64,000 nucleotides of DNA from assembly GCA_965230515.1 (NCBI GenBank), contig OZ246007.1:2604001-2668000 (forward strand), read 5' to 3'. The DNA comes from JAJFKB01 sp965230515. Its GTDB lineage: Bacteria; Pseudomonadota; Gammaproteobacteria; Pseudomonadales; IMCC2047. Numbering within the stretch: the first letter of the stretch is position 1; each line of letters begins with the position of its first letter. The notes under the pieces are model-generated. The model saw only the letters and a program-made list of their open reading frames with translations, searched no databases and was not told the origin of the DNA. Below, piece after piece: positions 62,179-64,000 of this stretch. Position numbers and translations under genes: made by a program.

Positions 62179-62643
62179 ATGAAAGGTGATAAAAAAGTTA
62201 TTGAGTACCTGAACAAGGCGCTAAGAAACGAGTTAACGGCGATCAACCAATATTTTTTACATGCACGAATGTATCAGGATTGGGGTCTTGAAAAACTGAA
62301 TGAGCATGAATATCACGAATCCATTGATGAGATGAAGCACGCTGATGCGCTGATTAAGCGCATTCTTTTTCTGGAAGGTTTACCCAATCTCCAGGATTTG
62401 GGCAAACTCTATGTTGGGCAGAATACCAAGGAGATGCTGAGTTGTGATCTTAAGCTGGAAATGGAGGCCGTTCCTCTATTGCGTGAAGCGATTGAATATT
62501 GCGAATCAATATCTGAATACGTTTCCAGGGAGTTGTTTGAAGAGATCCTTGAAAGCGAGGAAGAGCATATTGATTGGCTGGAAACGCAACTGGGCTTGAT
62601 TGATAAGGTCGGAATAGAGAATTACCAACAATCTATGATTTAA
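62179..62643 (+). CDS. bfr: Bacterioferritin
   Basis: 154 residues from ATG 62179 (AAGGGGA upstream). Ferroxidase ligands Glu18, Glu51, His54, Glu94, Glu127 and His130 and the haem-binding Met52 are all present at the standard positions. It stores iron in a 24-mer and uses the partner bfd for release. Confidence 0.95.
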   Translation: MKGDKKVIEYLNKALRNELTAINQYFLHARMYQDWGLEKLNEHEYHESIDEMKHADALIKRILFLEGLPNLQDLGKLYVGQNTKEMLSCDLKLEMEAVPLLREAIEYCESISEYVSRELFEEILESEEEHIDWLETQLGLIDKVGIENYQQSMI

Positions 62644-62831
62644 AAATTGCTTAATTAAAAGGTGACGAATAACCTATAAATAACTTACTATTACAGTGTG
62701 TTATAGGGTATTTAGAATAAATAGTTAAAAAAAATGAGCTAACTGCTTATTTTTCTGGAATATCACCAGAATTAGTCTAATACTATTTATAGGTGTCAGG
62801 TTTACTATTATCGAGTGTAAGGGGAGCTGTC

Positions 62832-63011
62832 ATGCACTTAAGTCACCAGGTTAAAAGAAATACCAAAAGTAATACCGAAGATCCTCATCCGACCTTCTAT
62901 CGTCGAACCAAAGAAAAGAGATTGTTGATGGGCTATAACAATTTCTCTTCGATGCGACATGTCACGGGATTGGATGAAGAAAATATACACTTCGTTAAAG
63001 GCTATAACTAG
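62832..63011 (+). CDS. Small hypothetical protein
   Basis: 59 residues, basic and polar (HLSHQVKRNTKSNTEDPHPTFY start, FSSMRHVTGLDEENIHFVKG end). ATG 62832 has AAGGGGA upstream, which makes translation likely. No domain recognised. Confidence 0.5.
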   Translation: MHLSHQVKRNTKSNTEDPHPTFYRRTKEKRLLMGYNNFSSMRHVTGLDEENIHFVKGYN

Positions 63012-63106
63012 CAAGCACTGCTTACTATCAGTAGAGGCGGCAGGCTTAACTCGTTGCAGCGAAGTGCCCGCTTGCTGTCGTATGGTGTGCGCGTGTCTGT
63101 AGTTTA

Positions 63107-63122
63107 GCAGGTAACAACCTGC
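63107..63122 (+). terminator. Small hairpin in the 62832-63185 gap
   Basis: GCAGGT-AACA-ACCTGC with a following CTTT; weak as a terminator. Confidence 0.3.
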
Positions 63123-63184
63123 CTTTAACGTGCTGCCGGCTTGTCCTATGATGTGTTTACCGTTACTCAGTGAATGAATGACTC

Positions 63185-63838
63185 TTGATTGTCTGGTTGC
63201 TAAAACCTCTTAAATGGCTGATCTCTGCTGTTGCAGTATTTTCCCTGACGCTTTTCCTGCTGTCCCCGTTTTTTATCTATAACCGGTTAAATAAGGAGCT
63301 GCCTGTTGCCGAGCTGTATTTCCAGAAGCTGGAAAAACAGCGTTTCCTGGTGTTTATCGCGACGGGTAATCTGTGCCATTTCAAACAGTATGCTGTGGCC
63401 GGTGATCAGTGGCAGCTGGATGCGCGATTCCTTAAGTGGAATGCCTGGTTTGAGGTGCTAGGGATTCCCTCTTTGTATAGCATGCAACGGCTATCGGGGC
63501 GTTATCGAACAACGTTTGAGGAGATAGAATCACCGAGGACAAGTTATGACATTGCCGCACAAAGCTATTTTGATTGGTTTTCAGCGGGGATGGAAAGTGA
63601 GACGGTTTGGATCGGTGTACGCTACGGAGCGTCCGTATATATGGATCTTGATGAAAGCAAAACCTACCGTGTCTATAAAACGGAAGATGGGTTAATTGCG
63701 AGATCTTTGCCCCATCGACCATTGCGCGGGGAGGATGGACTATTGATGCTCACCATTGATCGAAGTTGCGGTAAAGGTGATGGTTATTTGCAACAGTTTG
63801 TTGCGTTGATACATGAAAAAGCGCTTCGCTATCTATAA
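63185..63838 (+). CDS. Membrane-anchored protein of unknown function
   Basis: 217 residues from TTG 63185. A transmembrane segment (LLKPLKWLISAVAVFSLTLFLLSPFF) begins the protein, followed by a periplasmic or cytosolic domain with GDQWQLDARFLKWNAWFEVLG and YSMQRLSGRYRTTFEEIES. The domain is not recognised. The TTG start lacks a strong RBS; an alternative start cannot be excluded. Confidence 0.6.
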   Translation: MIVWLLKPLKWLISAVAVFSLTLFLLSPFFIYNRLNKELPVAELYFQKLEKQRFLVFIATGNLCHFKQYAVAGDQWQLDARFLKWNAWFEVLGIPSLYSMQRLSGRYRTTFEEIESPRTSYDIAAQSYFDWFSAGMESETVWIGVRYGASVYMDLDESKTYRVYKTEDGLIARSLPHRPLRGEDGLLMLTIDRSCGKGDGYLQQFVALIHEKALRYL

Positions 63839-63867
63839 AAAAACCGCTCGGGGAGAGCGGCTTTTTT
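63837..63867. terminator. Bidirectional terminator
   Basis: CCGCTC at 63844 pairs with GAGCGG at 63855 around GGGGA, followed by TTTTTT on the plus strand and by a run of Ts on the minus strand. Serves both converging genes. Confidence 0.8.
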
Positions 63868-63883
63868 GCGAACTTCAATCGGT

Positions 63884-64000
63884 TTATCGGGTTATGTAAT
63901 CCGAATGAACCCAACCGGTTTTACCCATGGCTTCAACTTCCCACCAGGGACCGTTTTTGGTGCCCGTTGGGGAGATGTTGGTTCCTTCGTAAAGCGGGCC
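63884..64000 (-). CDS. SH3-domain protein, C-terminal end (truncated by window edge)
   Basis: The minus strand is open from the window edge and ends at TAA 63884-63886. The 38 residues GPLYEGTNISPTGTKNGPWWEVEAMGKTGWVHSDYITR show the end of a bacterial SH3 (SH3_3) domain (WWEVEAMGKTGWVHSDYI). Usually these domains bind cell-wall peptides. The rest of the gene lies outside. Confidence 0.75.
   Translation of the reverse strand, partial: GPLYEGTNISPTGTKNGPWWEVEAMGKTGWVHSDYITR

Overview
The window is chromosomal DNA of a gammaproteobacterium, most likely from the marine or environmental lineages around Pseudomonadales and Cellvibrionales. The inference rests on gene order: tRNA-Leu, rnr, rlmB, rpsF, rpsR, a DUF2232 membrane gene, rplI, dnaB and alr, plus a compact bioB-bioF-bioH-bioC-bioD operon, a fused RlmKL methyltransferase and a 367-residue PurC. 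Genus cannot be assigned from the sequence alone. No rRNA, CRISPR array, integrase or complete insertion sequence is visible.

Layout. 1-8.8 kb: end of folA, a SRPBCC protein, a small secreted protein, a cobB sirtuin, an M48 peptidase with a TerB-like tail, arfB, a membrane sulfatase-fold enzyme and rlmKL. 9-19.1 kb: two operons built on the same plan, exported proteins plus an ECF sigma factor plus a single-span anti-sigma candidate. The first starts with a von Willebrand lipoprotein (YfbK type); the second has a DUF1800 lipoprotein and a Tat-exported DUF1501 protein and ends with a small secreted protein. purC and mog lie between them. 19.2-22.9 kb: a relic of an rlmKL 3' end, an AEC transporter, a MITE-like element, a Cys/Pro-rich secreted protein, a four-EF-hand protein and a methyltransferase.

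23-35.5 kb is accessory DNA: a frameshifted HNH endonuclease, a macrolide-type glycosyltransferase, a PilZ protein, an IPTL-CTERM beta-propeller protein, then two tandem islets downstream of tRNA-Leu(CAG). Both islets are bounded by copies of the tRNA 3' end (28766, 32729, 35505). The left one carries a Fic AMP-transferase, a hipBA pair and the broken tail of a second fic. The right one carries orphan fic-like operator arrays, a different hipBA pair and a short protein resembling the start of a phosphorothioation-associated methyltransferase. No integrase is visible in either. This is the most interesting part of the window.

35.6-64 kb is core genome again: two degraded tRNA-Leu-like fragments, rnr-rlmB, the S6-S18-L9 ribosomal operon with a candidate S6:S18 leader, dnaB, alr, an HDOD protein, a glycosyltransferase-like protein, a peroxiredoxin-glutaredoxin fusion with a candidate OxyR site, a K+ channel with a small membrane partner, comF, the biotin operon, a Fur-boxed TonB receptor, sixA, a Cpx-like envelope-stress module (divergent cpxP-like gene, CpxR box, response regulator, kinase), and bfd-bfr iron storage behind a Fur-like box. 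The window ends in an SH3-type protein on the minus strand.
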